Shown here: piece after piece, positions 27,509 through 37,364 of the stretch
How positions within the stretch are numbered: the stretch's first letter is position 1
Layout: every line of letters starts with the position of its first letter
Assembly: GCA_013360745.1 (NCBI GenBank)
Contig: JABWBA010000003.1
Span: forward strand, 41,873 to 105,872
Length of the DNA: 64,000 nucleotides
Source: Chthonomonadales bacterium
GTDB lineage: Bacteria > Armatimonadota > Chthonomonadetes > Chthonomonadales > CAJBBX01
Reading direction: 5' to 3'
The notes under the pieces: generated by a model
What the model was told of the DNA's origin: nothing
The model's input: only the letters and a program-made list of their open reading frames with translations
Databases searched by the model: none
Program-made: the position numbers and the translations under genes

Positions 27509-28303
27509 TTGGCTACCGCCGTATCTACGTCGCATATCGACGTACCTGATCGCGTGCCTTCCGCGCTGCCGATCGAGTTACGGGCGGTCACGCACGCTTA
27601 TACCCCCGGTAAGCCGGTCCTGAAGGATGTGAGTCTCGAGGTACATCATGGCGAGAGGGTCGCGATCGTCGGGCCATCCGGCGCAGGTAAGAGCACCTTG
27701 CTCCGCATGGTCAACGGGCTCCTGATTCCATCAACAGGCGATGTCATAACCCTGGGGACCTCAGTAGCGGCGATGACGGAAACGGATCGTGCCGAGCTCC
27801 GACGGAGCATCGGGATGGTGTTTCAGGAGTTCGCCCTCATCGATCGACTCTCCGCGCTTGTCAATGTTCTGGTGGGCCGGCTCGGATATGTGCGCCCGAT
27901 CCCGAGCCTCTTTCGGATCTTCCCGGCCGACGCCATCATGGCCGCCCACCACGCGTTGGCTGAGGTCGGTCTCAAGGGTATGGAAGAGAGGCAGGTGCGC
28001 CACCTATCGGGCGGTCAGAAGCAACGGGTCGGCATCGCACGTGCGCTTGTCCAGAGTCCGAAGATCGTTCTCGCCGATGAGCCCACCGCGAACCTCGATG
28101 TCCGCACAGCCGACGAGATCCTGCAGCTTCTCGTGGATCTCGGTCACCGCCACGGGACGACGATGCTGCTCAACCTTCACGATGTTCGAGCGGCCCGGCG
28201 CTACTGCACGAGGATCATCGCCCTGAAGGATGGGCGCCTCACGTGGGACGGAGCCGCCGCTGACTTCGGCGACTCGGATATCGAGAGGATCTTCTACCAG
28301 TAA
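27509..28303 (+). CDS. Phosphonate-type ABC transporter ATP-binding protein (PhnC family)
   Basis: VAIVGPSGAGKSTLLRMVNGL, LSGGQKQRVGIARALVQSPKIVLADEPTANLD. Confidence 0.93.
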   Translation: MATAVSTSHIDVPDRVPSALPIELRAVTHAYTPGKPVLKDVSLEVHHGERVAIVGPSGAGKSTLLRMVNGLLIPSTGDVITLGTSVAAMTETDRAELRRSIGMVFQEFALIDRLSALVNVLVGRLGYVRPIPSLFRIFPADAIMAAHHALAEVGLKGMEERQVRHLSGGQKQRVGIARALVQSPKIVLADEPTANLDVRTADEILQLLVDLGHRHGTTMLLNLHDVRAARRYCTRIIALKDGRLTWDGAAADFGDSDIERIFYQ

Positions 28304-28338
28304 CGATCCCGACCGGACCCGGGAAAGGAACCGTTCTC

Positions 28339-30000
28339 ATGACCGTCCGCGCAGAGACAGAACTAGAGACCTTAATCCGAGCCCATTACCCGATCATCTA
28401 TGTTGTTTCGTGGGAGGATGAACGGGTCGAGCATGCCGTCAACGTCATCGCACGGCTAAGGGGTAAGCGGCTCCATACCTGGACGGTAACACGGGGCTTT
28501 ACCAAGGACGGTGGCCAGCGGGATGGGGCAACCCGTGACCCTCTTGCGGCTCTCGAGTTCGTCGCGAACTCCTCAGACCAGGCGATCTACCTGCTGAAGG
28601 ACTTCCACGCCTTCATCAGTGATCCGACGGTAACGCGACGGTTGCGCGACCTCATCCCTCTCCTGCGCAACAGCTATAAGCATGTCGTCCTCCTCGCCCC
28701 TCAGATGAAGCTGCCGCCCGACCTCGAAAAGGAGGTGACCGTCGTTGACTACGGATTGCCCACCTATTCAGAACTGGAGCAGCTCCTCGACGATATCATC
28801 CTCCGGTGCAAGGACGATCCCGGTGTTGATTGGAACCTGTCCCAAGAACGCCGCGAGCAAGTGCTGAAAGCCGCACAGGGGCTGACGGCGATGGAAGCCG
28901 AAAACGTCTTCGCCCGATCGCTGGTCCTGACAAAGACGTTCGATATCGATGTCGTCCTCTCCGAAAAAGAACAGATCATCCGTAAATCGGGGATCCTTGA
29001 GTACTACCCCGCGTCGGAAGCGTTCAGCTCCGTGGGCGGGATGGACCTCCTTAAGGATTGGATGCAGAAACGAACTACCTCGTTCACCGATCGGGCGCGG
29101 GAGTTCGGGCTGCCAGAACCTCGTGGCGTCCTCTTGATCGGCGTTCAGGGCTGCGGCAAGAGCCTGAGCGCCAAGGCGGTAGGGGCGCAGTGGCGGCTGC
29201 CGCTCCTGCGGCTCGACATCGGTAAGGTGTTCGCTGGTCTTGTCGGCGCTTCCGAGGAAAATATGCGCAAGGCGCTGCGGGTGGCTGAGTCAGTAGCGCC
29301 ATGCATTCTATGGCTCGATGAACTGGAGAAAGGCCTGTCCGGCCTCCAAAGCTCCGGGTCCTCGGATGGCGGCACAACCGCACGCGTCTTCAGCACCTTC
29401 CTCACCTGGCTCCAGGAAAAGACGGTGCCGGTCTTCGTGGTGTCAACGGCGAACCAGGTCGAAGCGCTGCCGCCGGAGCTCCTGCGAAAGGGCCGGTTCG
29501 ACGAGATCTTCTTCATCGACCTCCCGGCATTCGGCGAACGAGCGGAGATCTTCCGTATCCATCTCAGGAAGCGCAAACGCGATCCAGCCGGCTTCGATCT
29601 GGACCGTCTCGCCGCCGCGACACCGGGTTTCTCAGGCGCCGAGATCGAACAGCTCATCATCGAAGCTCTGTATGATGCGTTCGATTCCGGGCAGGATATC
29701 ACCACAGATGGGATCCTGAAGGGCGTGCAGGAGACGGTCCCTCTCTCAATGACCATGCGCGAGAAGATCGCCTACCTTCGAGATTGGGCATCGACACGAG
29801 CCAGGCTGGCGTCAAGTCAGAAGGCCGAATCGTTCGAAGAGCAGGCGAACGCGTTTAGGGCCGCGCGTGCTGGCGCCGCGGGCGCACGCAAGACCGCCGA
29901 TGCTCCGAAGCAGCCCGCCGCCTCAGATACACCACATCCGACAAAGCGCCCCACGCGTGCACGACGCTCGACGGCTGCGGATCGGACCGCGAAACAATGA
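28339..30000 (+). CDS. AAA+ ATPase, Ycf46-like
   Basis: LETLIRAHYPIIYVVSWEDERVEHAV N-terminus; Walker A GVQGCGKSLSAKAV; CILWLDELEKGLSG; FVVSTANQVEALPPELLRKGRFDEIFFIDLP. Confidence 0.9.
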   Translation: MTVRAETELETLIRAHYPIIYVVSWEDERVEHAVNVIARLRGKRLHTWTVTRGFTKDGGQRDGATRDPLAALEFVANSSDQAIYLLKDFHAFISDPTVTRRLRDLIPLLRNSYKHVVLLAPQMKLPPDLEKEVTVVDYGLPTYSELEQLLDDIILRCKDDPGVDWNLSQERREQVLKAAQGLTAMEAENVFARSLVLTKTFDIDVVLSEKEQIIRKSGILEYYPASEAFSSVGGMDLLKDWMQKRTTSFTDRAREFGLPEPRGVLLIGVQGCGKSLSAKAVGAQWRLPLLRLDIGKVFAGLVGASEENMRKALRVAESVAPCILWLDELEKGLSGLQSSGSSDGGTTARVFSTFLTWLQEKTVPVFVVSTANQVEALPPELLRKGRFDEIFFIDLPAFGERAEIFRIHLRKRKRDPAGFDLDRLAAATPGFSGAEIEQLIIEALYDAFDSGQDITTDGILKGVQETVPLSMTMREKIAYLRDWASTRARLASSQKAESFEEQANAFRAARAGAAGARKTADAPKQPAASDTPHPTKRPTRARRSTAADRTAKQ

Positions 30001-31454
30001 ACCGGATCGGACCCGCACTGGCCGCCATCCTGGTCTACCTTGTATTGCCGGTCTCCACTGCAGCACAGACTGGCGCCGACTCGCCCGATACCGCTAAGAC
30101 GTTCCAACAGGCGGTCGCGCGGTATCGGGCGGGAGATCACCCGGGTGCGCTCTCGATTTTCGAGGAGCTTCGGACGAAAACTCCGGAGGACGCCCTTGTC
30201 CATAACTGGATCGGGTTCATCCTGATCCTTACAGATAGGCATCAGGAGGCCGTCAAGCCGCTCCAGGAGGCCGTGCGGTTGAAACCGAAGTACCCGGAAG
30301 CATGGACCAACCTCGGCAATGCCTTGATGGTGGCCCGCGGACCGGCTGAGGCCGTAGTGGCCTTTCGCAAGGCCGTCGAGTTGTCTCCGCGGAGCGCGGC
30401 ATCGAGACAGAACCTTGGAGCCGCCTACTGGAAACTCGGGCGCACCGCGGAGGCCGCAGCGGAGTTTCGGACGGCGGCGAACCTGAAACCGGGCGATGCC
30501 GGAGCCTGGAATAACCTCGGTTGCGCACTCCAGAGTCTCAAGGATCATAAAGGAGCGGTTTCTGCGTTTCGCAAGGCGGCAGCCGCTGATGTGGGTAATG
30601 CAGTCTACTGGACGAATCTCGGCGTTACACTCAATGAGATGGGCCGACCCCGAGACGCTCGATCCCCGCTGGAAACGGCAGTAAAGAAGGACCCGAAGAA
30701 CGTGGCTTCCCGGGTCGCGCTGTCGGAGGCTCTGATGGGTCTTCGAGCGTATAAAGAGGCCATCACGCACCTCGAGGCAGCGCGGTTGCTCGCTCCGGAT
30801 GACTTCGCTGTATCGTATAACCTGGGATTGGCGCGTTGGCGTACCCGTGATCTTGCGTTGGCCGCCGACGCATATGAACATGCTCGGAAGGTTAACCCTT
30901 CGAACATCGAAACCCTGGCGGCCCTGGTTCGTCTATACCCGGCTATTGGGAAGAACGACGAAGCGGTCGCAGCGTGCCGATCGTGGATCAACCTCAGACC
31001 GGACGATGCTGCGGCCCGTATTCATCTTGGCAATCTGTTGAACTCCGCAGGCGACCGTGCTGGAGCGGCTGGGGCCTGGGAGGACGCGCTCGTGCGTGCG
31101 CCGAAGCGGATCGATGTCCGGCTGCGGCTGGCCGCCCATTATCTCAGCATCGGCGATAACGCCGCCGCTGAGCGCCACTACCGGAAGACTCTGGCACAGG
31201 AAGCGCAGAATGCCCTGGCCCTGAACGGACTCGGCTTGATCCTCGATGCCCGAGGTAAGACGGACGAAGCGGCCGACTGCTTCCGCCGGTCGGTCAAGTC
31301 CAACCCCAGGCTCGCCGCCGCCCATAACAACCTCGGCGTGTGCCTGGAAAGGCTCGGGGATGCGGCCGGGGCGCGGAGGGCCTACGAGCAGGCGCTCAAG
31401 GTGGACCCGCGGTTCGCCGATGCGCGGAAAAACCTGGACCGACTGAAGCCGTAG
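29997..31454 (+). CDS. Secreted tetratricopeptide-repeat protein
   Basis: Signal peptide, then about 10 TPR units (e.g. AWNNLGCALQSLKDHKGAVSAFRKAAAAD); ATGA overlap with the AAA+ gene. Confidence 0.88.
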   Translation: MNRIGPALAAILVYLVLPVSTAAQTGADSPDTAKTFQQAVARYRAGDHPGALSIFEELRTKTPEDALVHNWIGFILILTDRHQEAVKPLQEAVRLKPKYPEAWTNLGNALMVARGPAEAVVAFRKAVELSPRSAASRQNLGAAYWKLGRTAEAAAEFRTAANLKPGDAGAWNNLGCALQSLKDHKGAVSAFRKAAAADVGNAVYWTNLGVTLNEMGRPRDARSPLETAVKKDPKNVASRVALSEALMGLRAYKEAITHLEAARLLAPDDFAVSYNLGLARWRTRDLALAADAYEHARKVNPSNIETLAALVRLYPAIGKNDEAVAACRSWINLRPDDAAARIHLGNLLNSAGDRAGAAGAWEDALVRAPKRIDVRLRLAAHYLSIGDNAAAERHYRKTLAQEAQNALALNGLGLILDARGKTDEAADCFRRSVKSNPRLAAAHNNLGVCLERLGDAAGARRAYEQALKVDPRFADARKNLDRLKP

Positions 31455-31476
31455 GCAGACCGCACACGAATATACG

Positions 31477-34005
31477 ATGACGCGCAACGCCGCAGCGATG
31501 TCGAGAAGGCGCTCATGGACCATCGTCCCGTTCGCGTTCCTGCCCCTGCTCTGCCTATCGCCCATGGCTGCCGGCAGCCCTGAGCCGCCTGAGCCGGGCA
31601 TACCCCTCGGGATATCGGGCGTGATCCGAGCGCGTCGGGACCCGTTTCCGATCGATCCCATCCAGGCCCTCGTTGCGATGGGTCGGTGGCACGCGCCCGT
31701 GGAGGGGGAACTCCTATCCTTGCCCGATGGTGCGAAACGGGCGTGGCGACGCATTCAGGCCAGGGCCAACGGCGTTCTGGACACCAGCGGCCTCGCGGGT
31801 GGATATGTCTATCTTCCTGTGGATTGCGCCGAGCCGGGCGTTTGGATCCTCACCGCGACTCCCACAACCGCCTTGATCGTCAACGGCGAACCGAGGACCG
31901 CCGATCCCTACGGATACGGCTACGCGAAGTTGCCCGTGCGGCTGAAACAGGGCGTCAACGAGATCCTGCTCGTCCCTCGATCCGACACCGTGACGGTCCG
32001 GCTCGATGCACCGAGCTCCCTACTGATGGTCAACAACCGTGATGCAACCCTACCCGACCTGATCGCCGGCGATCGGACCCGATCTTACGGCGCAATCGTC
32101 CTGATCAACGCGAGCGAGTCCGATATTGTCGGTGGACAGATCGTCGCCGCGGTCAACGGAGGCCCCTCGGCCCGACATTCCATCCCCCGGATCCCGGCGC
32201 TCTCGGTGCGAAAGGCGCCGTTTCTCCTACCCGGCGCCCGAGCTTCCGACCGGGGTGAGATCGAATTGGACCTCGTCGTGACCGGTCGCTGGCGATCAGG
32301 CGCACGGCTCACGGTACGGGATCGGATCACTGTACGCGTGGTCGATCGGTGGGCGGTGCGACGAGAGACTTTCCTGAGTGATACCGACGGCAGCGTTCAA
32401 TATTATGCGGTCGTGCCGCCGCGGGACGGCATCGGGACCAATGCGGCCGCCCTGACGCTGACCTGCCACGGTGCGGGGGTCGAAGCCCTCGGTCAGGCGC
32501 AGTCCTACGCTCCGAAGCGGGCTATGTGGATCGTCGCACCAACGAACAGGAGGCCGTTCGGGTTTGATTGGGAAGATTGGGGAAGGATGGATGCGATCGA
32601 GACGCTCGACATCGCCCAGAAGCGGTTCGCCACGGATCGCTCTCGAACCTATCTCACCGGCCACTCCATGGGCGGCCACGGGGCATGGCACCTGTCGGCA
32701 ACCTTTCCCGATCGATTTGCAGCCGTGGGGCCGAGCGCCGGGTGGCCGTCGTTCGGGTCCTATGCGGGCGGCGCACGGTTCGACGGATTGTCCGAAGTCG
32801 AGGGCATACTGCGCCGGGCGACCACGCCGTCGGACACATTCGGCCTGGCGCGAAACCTGGCCGCTCTGGGCATCTACATCCTGCACGGAGACGCCGACGA
32901 TAACGTTCCTATTGAGCAAGCCCGAGCGATGGCTCGACGCCTCGACGAGGTGAAGGTTCCCTACACCATGCACGAACAGCCTGGCGCCGGACACTGGTGG
33001 GGTGCGCCCAGCGATCCCGGCGTCGGCTGTGTCGACTGGCCGGCGATGTTCGACCTGTTTCAACGGCGGACCGTTCCCCGGATCGACGAAACCCGAGAGG
33101 TCGAGTTTATCACGGCGAATCCGGGGGTGTCCTCGACCAGGCGATGGTTGCGCATCCTCCAGCAGCACCGGGCGTTGTCGTTCTCGAAAGCTGCGATTCG
33201 CTGCGATCCTGTCGGCCGGCGATACGTCGGGACGACAGAGAACATCGCCCTCATGGAACTCTCCACACTACCGTTCGCGCCAAATCAGCCGATCACGCTC
33301 CATATAGACGGCCAGGAGATCGTCGCGCCCAACGCCAGCGGAACGGCTTCCATCTTCCTGAAGAGCACAGCGGGCGCATGGTCGCTGGCCACCCAACCGT
33401 CCCGAACCGAGAAAGGGCCTGGACGCTCCGGGCCGTTCAAGGAGGCCTTTTCGCATCGGTTCATCCTCGTGTACGGAACCCATGGCTCCTCGGAGGAGAA
33501 CGCCTGGGCGTTCGCCCGGGCCCGGTACGACGCAGAGACATTCTGGTACAGGGGGAACGGTTCCCCGGATGTGGTATCAGACCGGGATTTCGACATCCGG
33601 AATGGCGTGGATCGCAGCGTCATCCTGTACGGCAACGAGGATATCAATCGCGCCTGGCAAGCCGCATTCGCCCAATGCCCGGTCCGACTGCGGCGGGGAT
33701 CGCTCCAGATCGGGCCCAATAGGTTCCAGCGCGAGGATCTTGCTCTCCTGTTCTGTTACCCAAAGCCCGGCAGCGCCGTCGCATATGTAGCGGGTGTCGG
33801 GGGGACGGGTATCGTCGGGTGCAAGCTCACCGATCGAGCCCCGTATTTCGTCTCCGGCGTGGGCTATCCCGACGTGATGGCATGGACGCCAGAAGCCCTG
33901 ACGCAGGGCATGGACGGAGTCGTCGCCGCCGGATACTTCGGCAATGATTGGAGTGTGGATCGGGGCGACATTGCCGTTCCGATGGCCAAAGCGCCGACAC
34001 GCTGA
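31477..34005 (+). CDS. Secreted prolyl-oligopeptidase-like alpha/beta hydrolase (842 aa)
   Basis: TYLTGHSMGGHGAWHLSATFPDRFAAVGPSAGW (nucleophile), LHGDADDNVP, EQPGAGHWWG (His). Confidence 0.83.
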   Translation: MTRNAAAMSRRRSWTIVPFAFLPLLCLSPMAAGSPEPPEPGIPLGISGVIRARRDPFPIDPIQALVAMGRWHAPVEGELLSLPDGAKRAWRRIQARANGVLDTSGLAGGYVYLPVDCAEPGVWILTATPTTALIVNGEPRTADPYGYGYAKLPVRLKQGVNEILLVPRSDTVTVRLDAPSSLLMVNNRDATLPDLIAGDRTRSYGAIVLINASESDIVGGQIVAAVNGGPSARHSIPRIPALSVRKAPFLLPGARASDRGEIELDLVVTGRWRSGARLTVRDRITVRVVDRWAVRRETFLSDTDGSVQYYAVVPPRDGIGTNAAALTLTCHGAGVEALGQAQSYAPKRAMWIVAPTNRRPFGFDWEDWGRMDAIETLDIAQKRFATDRSRTYLTGHSMGGHGAWHLSATFPDRFAAVGPSAGWPSFGSYAGGARFDGLSEVEGILRRATTPSDTFGLARNLAALGIYILHGDADDNVPIEQARAMARRLDEVKVPYTMHEQPGAGHWWGAPSDPGVGCVDWPAMFDLFQRRTVPRIDETREVEFITANPGVSSTRRWLRILQQHRALSFSKAAIRCDPVGRRYVGTTENIALMELSTLPFAPNQPITLHIDGQEIVAPNASGTASIFLKSTAGAWSLATQPSRTEKGPGRSGPFKEAFSHRFILVYGTHGSSEENAWAFARARYDAETFWYRGNGSPDVVSDRDFDIRNGVDRSVILYGNEDINRAWQAAFAQCPVRLRRGSLQIGPNRFQREDLALLFCYPKPGSAVAYVAGVGGTGIVGCKLTDRAPYFVSGVGYPDVMAWTPEALTQGMDGVVAAGYFGNDWSVDRGDIAVPMAKAPTR

Positions 34006-34121
34006 GTCTGCCGGAGACGGACGACGGGGACGGCACCATTGCGAAGCGCCGCACGATGTGCACGCCGAGGCAGCATGCAAAAGCCCGCTACCATCGGACG
34101 CGTTGGTATCTGGAGGGATAC

Positions 34122-34931
34122 ATGGACAGTACAGGACACGGTTGTCGTCAGGTTCCAACTCAGCTGATTGCCGTCGGGGTCAGCGCAGTTCTGCTTATTG
34201 GACTCGTCATGTTCGTTAGCTTTGCCTCGATGCCGGCCGCCGCACAGGATCCGCCGCCGCCGATGCAGTTCGGCCAGGGAGGCTCTCCGGGCGGGTTCGG
34301 CGGACCCGGCCAGGGACCGGGCGGGTTCGGTCGGGCGCCGTTCGTCATGGGTACGGTACTGGAAGTCGGCGTAAGCCAGAAGATGATCGCCGTCTCCTCT
34401 CCGTTCGGCGGCAACGAGCAGGATATTCGGGTCACAGACTCGACGAAGATCTTCTCTCAAACCGAAGTCAAGATCAGCGCTCTGAAAGTCGGCGATACGG
34501 TCCAGATCCAGGGTGTGCCGACCGGCATCACCGCCTCGTCGCTGACGATCGGTGAGGCGCCGAACCTGTTTGGCAGCATGGGCCAATCCCGAAGTGGAGC
34601 ATCTGGCAATCGACAGTCGAACCAGTTCCGGATGAACCGATCCTTCGCATCAGCCTCGGGTAAGGTCAAAGCCCTCTCGCCGCTGACGATTGTCATCGAC
34701 AACAACGTTACCGTGACGGTGCGGACTGCGCCGGACGCTCGCATAAACAAGATCACCACGGTTGCGCTGAATACCCTGAAAGCCGGAGACAACATCATGG
34801 CCGCCGGCGAGACGGACGCTCAGGGAGTGCTGACTGCGACCACGATCACCGTTAATATGAACCGCGGTATGGGGATGATGGGCGGTCCTGGCGGAGGAGC
34901 CGGTTCGCGCGGTCCGGGTCGACAGCGCTAG
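34122..34931 (+). CDS. DUF5666-like secreted protein with Gly-rich ends
   Basis: SD ggaggg before ATG 34122; SGKVKALSPLTIVIDNNVTVTV...KAGDNIMAAGETDAQGVLTATTITV; Gly/Phe/Pro-rich N-terminus and GMGMMGGPGGGAGSRGPG C-terminus. Confidence 0.7.
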   Translation: MDSTGHGCRQVPTQLIAVGVSAVLLIGLVMFVSFASMPAAAQDPPPPMQFGQGGSPGGFGGPGQGPGGFGRAPFVMGTVLEVGVSQKMIAVSSPFGGNEQDIRVTDSTKIFSQTEVKISALKVGDTVQIQGVPTGITASSLTIGEAPNLFGSMGQSRSGASGNRQSNQFRMNRSFASASGKVKALSPLTIVIDNNVTVTVRTAPDARINKITTVALNTLKAGDNIMAAGETDAQGVLTATTITVNMNRGMGMMGGPGGGAGSRGPGRQR

Positions 34932-34948
34932 GTCCGACGGATCCGCCA

Positions 34949-37186
34949 TCAGGGTGAGGCCGGCGGGATACCCTCTCGGAAACCCGCCGGTTTCCACTCC
35001 GGCAGATGGGCAACGGACTGCCGCGCCGCATCGCGGATCGGGATCCCCCAGCTCGCAAAGAACGGACCGAGATCGTATCCGACCTGACGGGAGAAGCGCA
35101 CCATGAACTGGTCCCGCTTGTCCTGATCATCCTTCGGGCGCGACGCGTCGGGGAGTTGGCGGTACTCCGCAAAAAGCCTCTGGTACGCCCCCCAGCCGAA
35201 TGCTTGCTGAAGCTGGGCATAGAACATCAGCGAGAGCGCAGGATCGGATTGCCACTCCGCGTACTTCGCACCGTCCGCAAAATACTTCGCCACCCGTTTG
35301 TTCCGCTCCGAAACGTTGAGCCAGCTGTTCGCAGCCACGGTCTCGTTGCTCACACGCTCGCAGCAATAGAGGCTGAACAGATTGTTCGTCGTCTCTCCGG
35401 TGCCCTCGAAGGTCCAGTCCCCCGCCTGGTGATTGTGCCCTAGCTCGTGCCAGAAGCCCCAGCACGACTTCGCCCCATCTCTGAACAATCGATCCCGATC
35501 CACCATCACCTCAATCACATCCAGATGGTTCATGATCGGATATCCGGAATGCATATAGCCGGCGCTGATCTGGCGATCACAGCACATGCGCTCCGGCCGC
35601 GGCCTATCCCTGGGTATCGCCGCAAGATCCGCGATACTGTCGAGACCATGATCCCAAACCGCCAGCAGCGCTTCGGGATCGTCCAGACGGCGAACTACTG
35701 ATGCGGGCAGAGTCAGGATGATCTTACCCGTGGCCAGTTCGGCCCAGGGCGCGGGATAGGCGCGGATCTCCTCGCGCCAGCGATGGAGAGGCGTCTTACC
35801 CGCTACAAACAGGGGCGCGTCGACGGCGTTTTGAATCGTCACTTCGATGATGCCAGCCGGGCGGCCCTGCGGGACGACGATATAGATGAGCCCGCCGAAG
35901 GGACTTCCGAACGTCGTCGTCGGCGTGGTCAACGTCGTCGCGTAGCTGATATCGGGAAACCGGGTCCAGCGTCCATGGTGCCAGTTCGTATCGGTATGGG
36001 CGCCGATACGAACCCCGAGGCCTGCTTGCGCGAGTTCTTCCGGCAGCGTTATCACGATCCGTTCGCCGGGCGCGGCATAGAGACCGGTGCTCGCCCAGTC
36101 GGGCGTCCGACAATCGACGGTTACCGTGCGGGTCACCCGCTTTGCATCTGCCGGTACAGCGCCGGGGAAGTCCGCCGCCGCTGGATGGGCTCGGAGCATG
36201 TCGATCGGCGTTCGGCGCATCTCGATGTTCTGGAGTACACATGCGATCCGGCCAACCGGGTTGTCGGTACCCAGCGGATGGGCCTCGGTCGGGATCGCGG
36301 AATCGCCGGCCTCAGCGATCAGCGCTCGAAGACCCGGCAACAGCAGGCGGTCGCTGGCGGGTACGGCGCCGGCGGCATTCCCCAGCGTAACGCCCGCCTG
36401 CCCCAACGCCTCTGCATCGAGCGATTTCCTGCCCCTGGCGTGTTCCTTTAGCGCCGCGAGGGCGTGGCCCGCATGGCCTTCGATCAGGCCCTTCCTATCG
36501 GCGAGGAAGCCTTCTTTGCCGGTCGGATCCACCATCCCGTCCGCGATCGTCAATCCCATCCTGTCGGTCAGGAGGTTGCCGCCATAGTCGTTCGCCAGGG
36601 ACAGACCGGGGTTCAGCTGCTGCCAGCCCCAGCCGGGAACGCCGTCGAAATAGCCGCCGCCCGCCTGCACATACTTCGCGATCGCCTCGATCAGTTCCGG
36701 CTTGCCGGTCAATCGCCCGCCGTTGATATAGAGCGCGTCCGTATCCGCCAGGGCCGCAGGCAGGTCCTCGGCGCCCTTCGTGCGCACCTGAAAGCCCGCG
36801 GCACGAAGCGTGGCTTCCATCGGGCGGGCATCGACCAGCAATACTCGCCCATTGCGCTTGCCGCCGCACAGCCATGTGGCCGTATTCACGATCAGACGCT
36901 TCTGGTCCGCTCGATCGGTCGTACCGTACAGCCCCTCATGTCCGGCCAGGATCACCCGCCCCTTGCCATACCGCGCCGCAGCGAGGATCGGCAACCTGCT
37001 CTTGCCCGTAGCGCCTGTCATGACGCAGAAGGCTCTATCGCCGAACACAGCTACCGGACCGACAAGACAGTCCGGTGCGACCACCTCGGATACTCCGTTG
37101 AGGATGCTATCCACATCTGAAGCGGGCGCCTGAGCGGGTGAAGCTGCCATCATCAGACCGACCGCGAGAAGACCCATGAACGCCAT
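34949..37186 (-). CDS. M60-family metallopeptidase with N-terminal GATase-like domain, secreted
   Basis: GFWHELGHNHQAGDWTFEGTGETTNNLFSLYCCE (HExxH...E of M60); N-terminal RVLLVDARPMEATLRAAGF...ALYINGGRL...YVQAGGGYFDGVPGW. Confidence 0.85.
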   Translation of the reverse strand: MAFMGLLAVGLMMAASPAQAPASDVDSILNGVSEVVAPDCLVGPVAVFGDRAFCVMTGATGKSRLPILAAARYGKGRVILAGHEGLYGTTDRADQKRLIVNTATWLCGGKRNGRVLLVDARPMEATLRAAGFQVRTKGAEDLPAALADTDALYINGGRLTGKPELIEAIAKYVQAGGGYFDGVPGWGWQQLNPGLSLANDYGGNLLTDRMGLTIADGMVDPTGKEGFLADRKGLIEGHAGHALAALKEHARGRKSLDAEALGQAGVTLGNAAGAVPASDRLLLPGLRALIAEAGDSAIPTEAHPLGTDNPVGRIACVLQNIEMRRTPIDMLRAHPAAADFPGAVPADAKRVTRTVTVDCRTPDWASTGLYAAPGERIVITLPEELAQAGLGVRIGAHTDTNWHHGRWTRFPDISYATTLTTPTTTFGSPFGGLIYIVVPQGRPAGIIEVTIQNAVDAPLFVAGKTPLHRWREEIRAYPAPWAELATGKIILTLPASVVRRLDDPEALLAVWDHGLDSIADLAAIPRDRPRPERMCCDRQISAGYMHSGYPIMNHLDVIEVMVDRDRLFRDGAKSCWGFWHELGHNHQAGDWTFEGTGETTNNLFSLYCCERVSNETVAANSWLNVSERNKRVAKYFADGAKYAEWQSDPALSLMFYAQLQQAFGWGAYQRLFAEYRQLPDASRPKDDQDKRDQFMVRFSRQVGYDLGPFFASWGIPIRDAARQSVAHLPEWKPAGFREGIPPASP

Positions 37187-37364
37187 ACGACCACTCCTTC
37201 ACACAAGCCTGTCGAGAGGATACCAGCTATCCGGCGCCCAGATGGCCCGACTGGCGTCGCCGGCATCGCGCTCCCGGTTAAGCCCGCTACAAACGGTTTA
37301 ACGCCTCAGAACCATATCCCCGCGGAGCAGGGGGAAGTAGGTCGCGCCGCCGGGATCGGCGTCA

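Noticed and set aside
29817-30881. 354-aa antisense ORF across the AAA+/TPR junction
   Set aside because: Both sense genes have strong domain signatures; no motif in the antisense frame.
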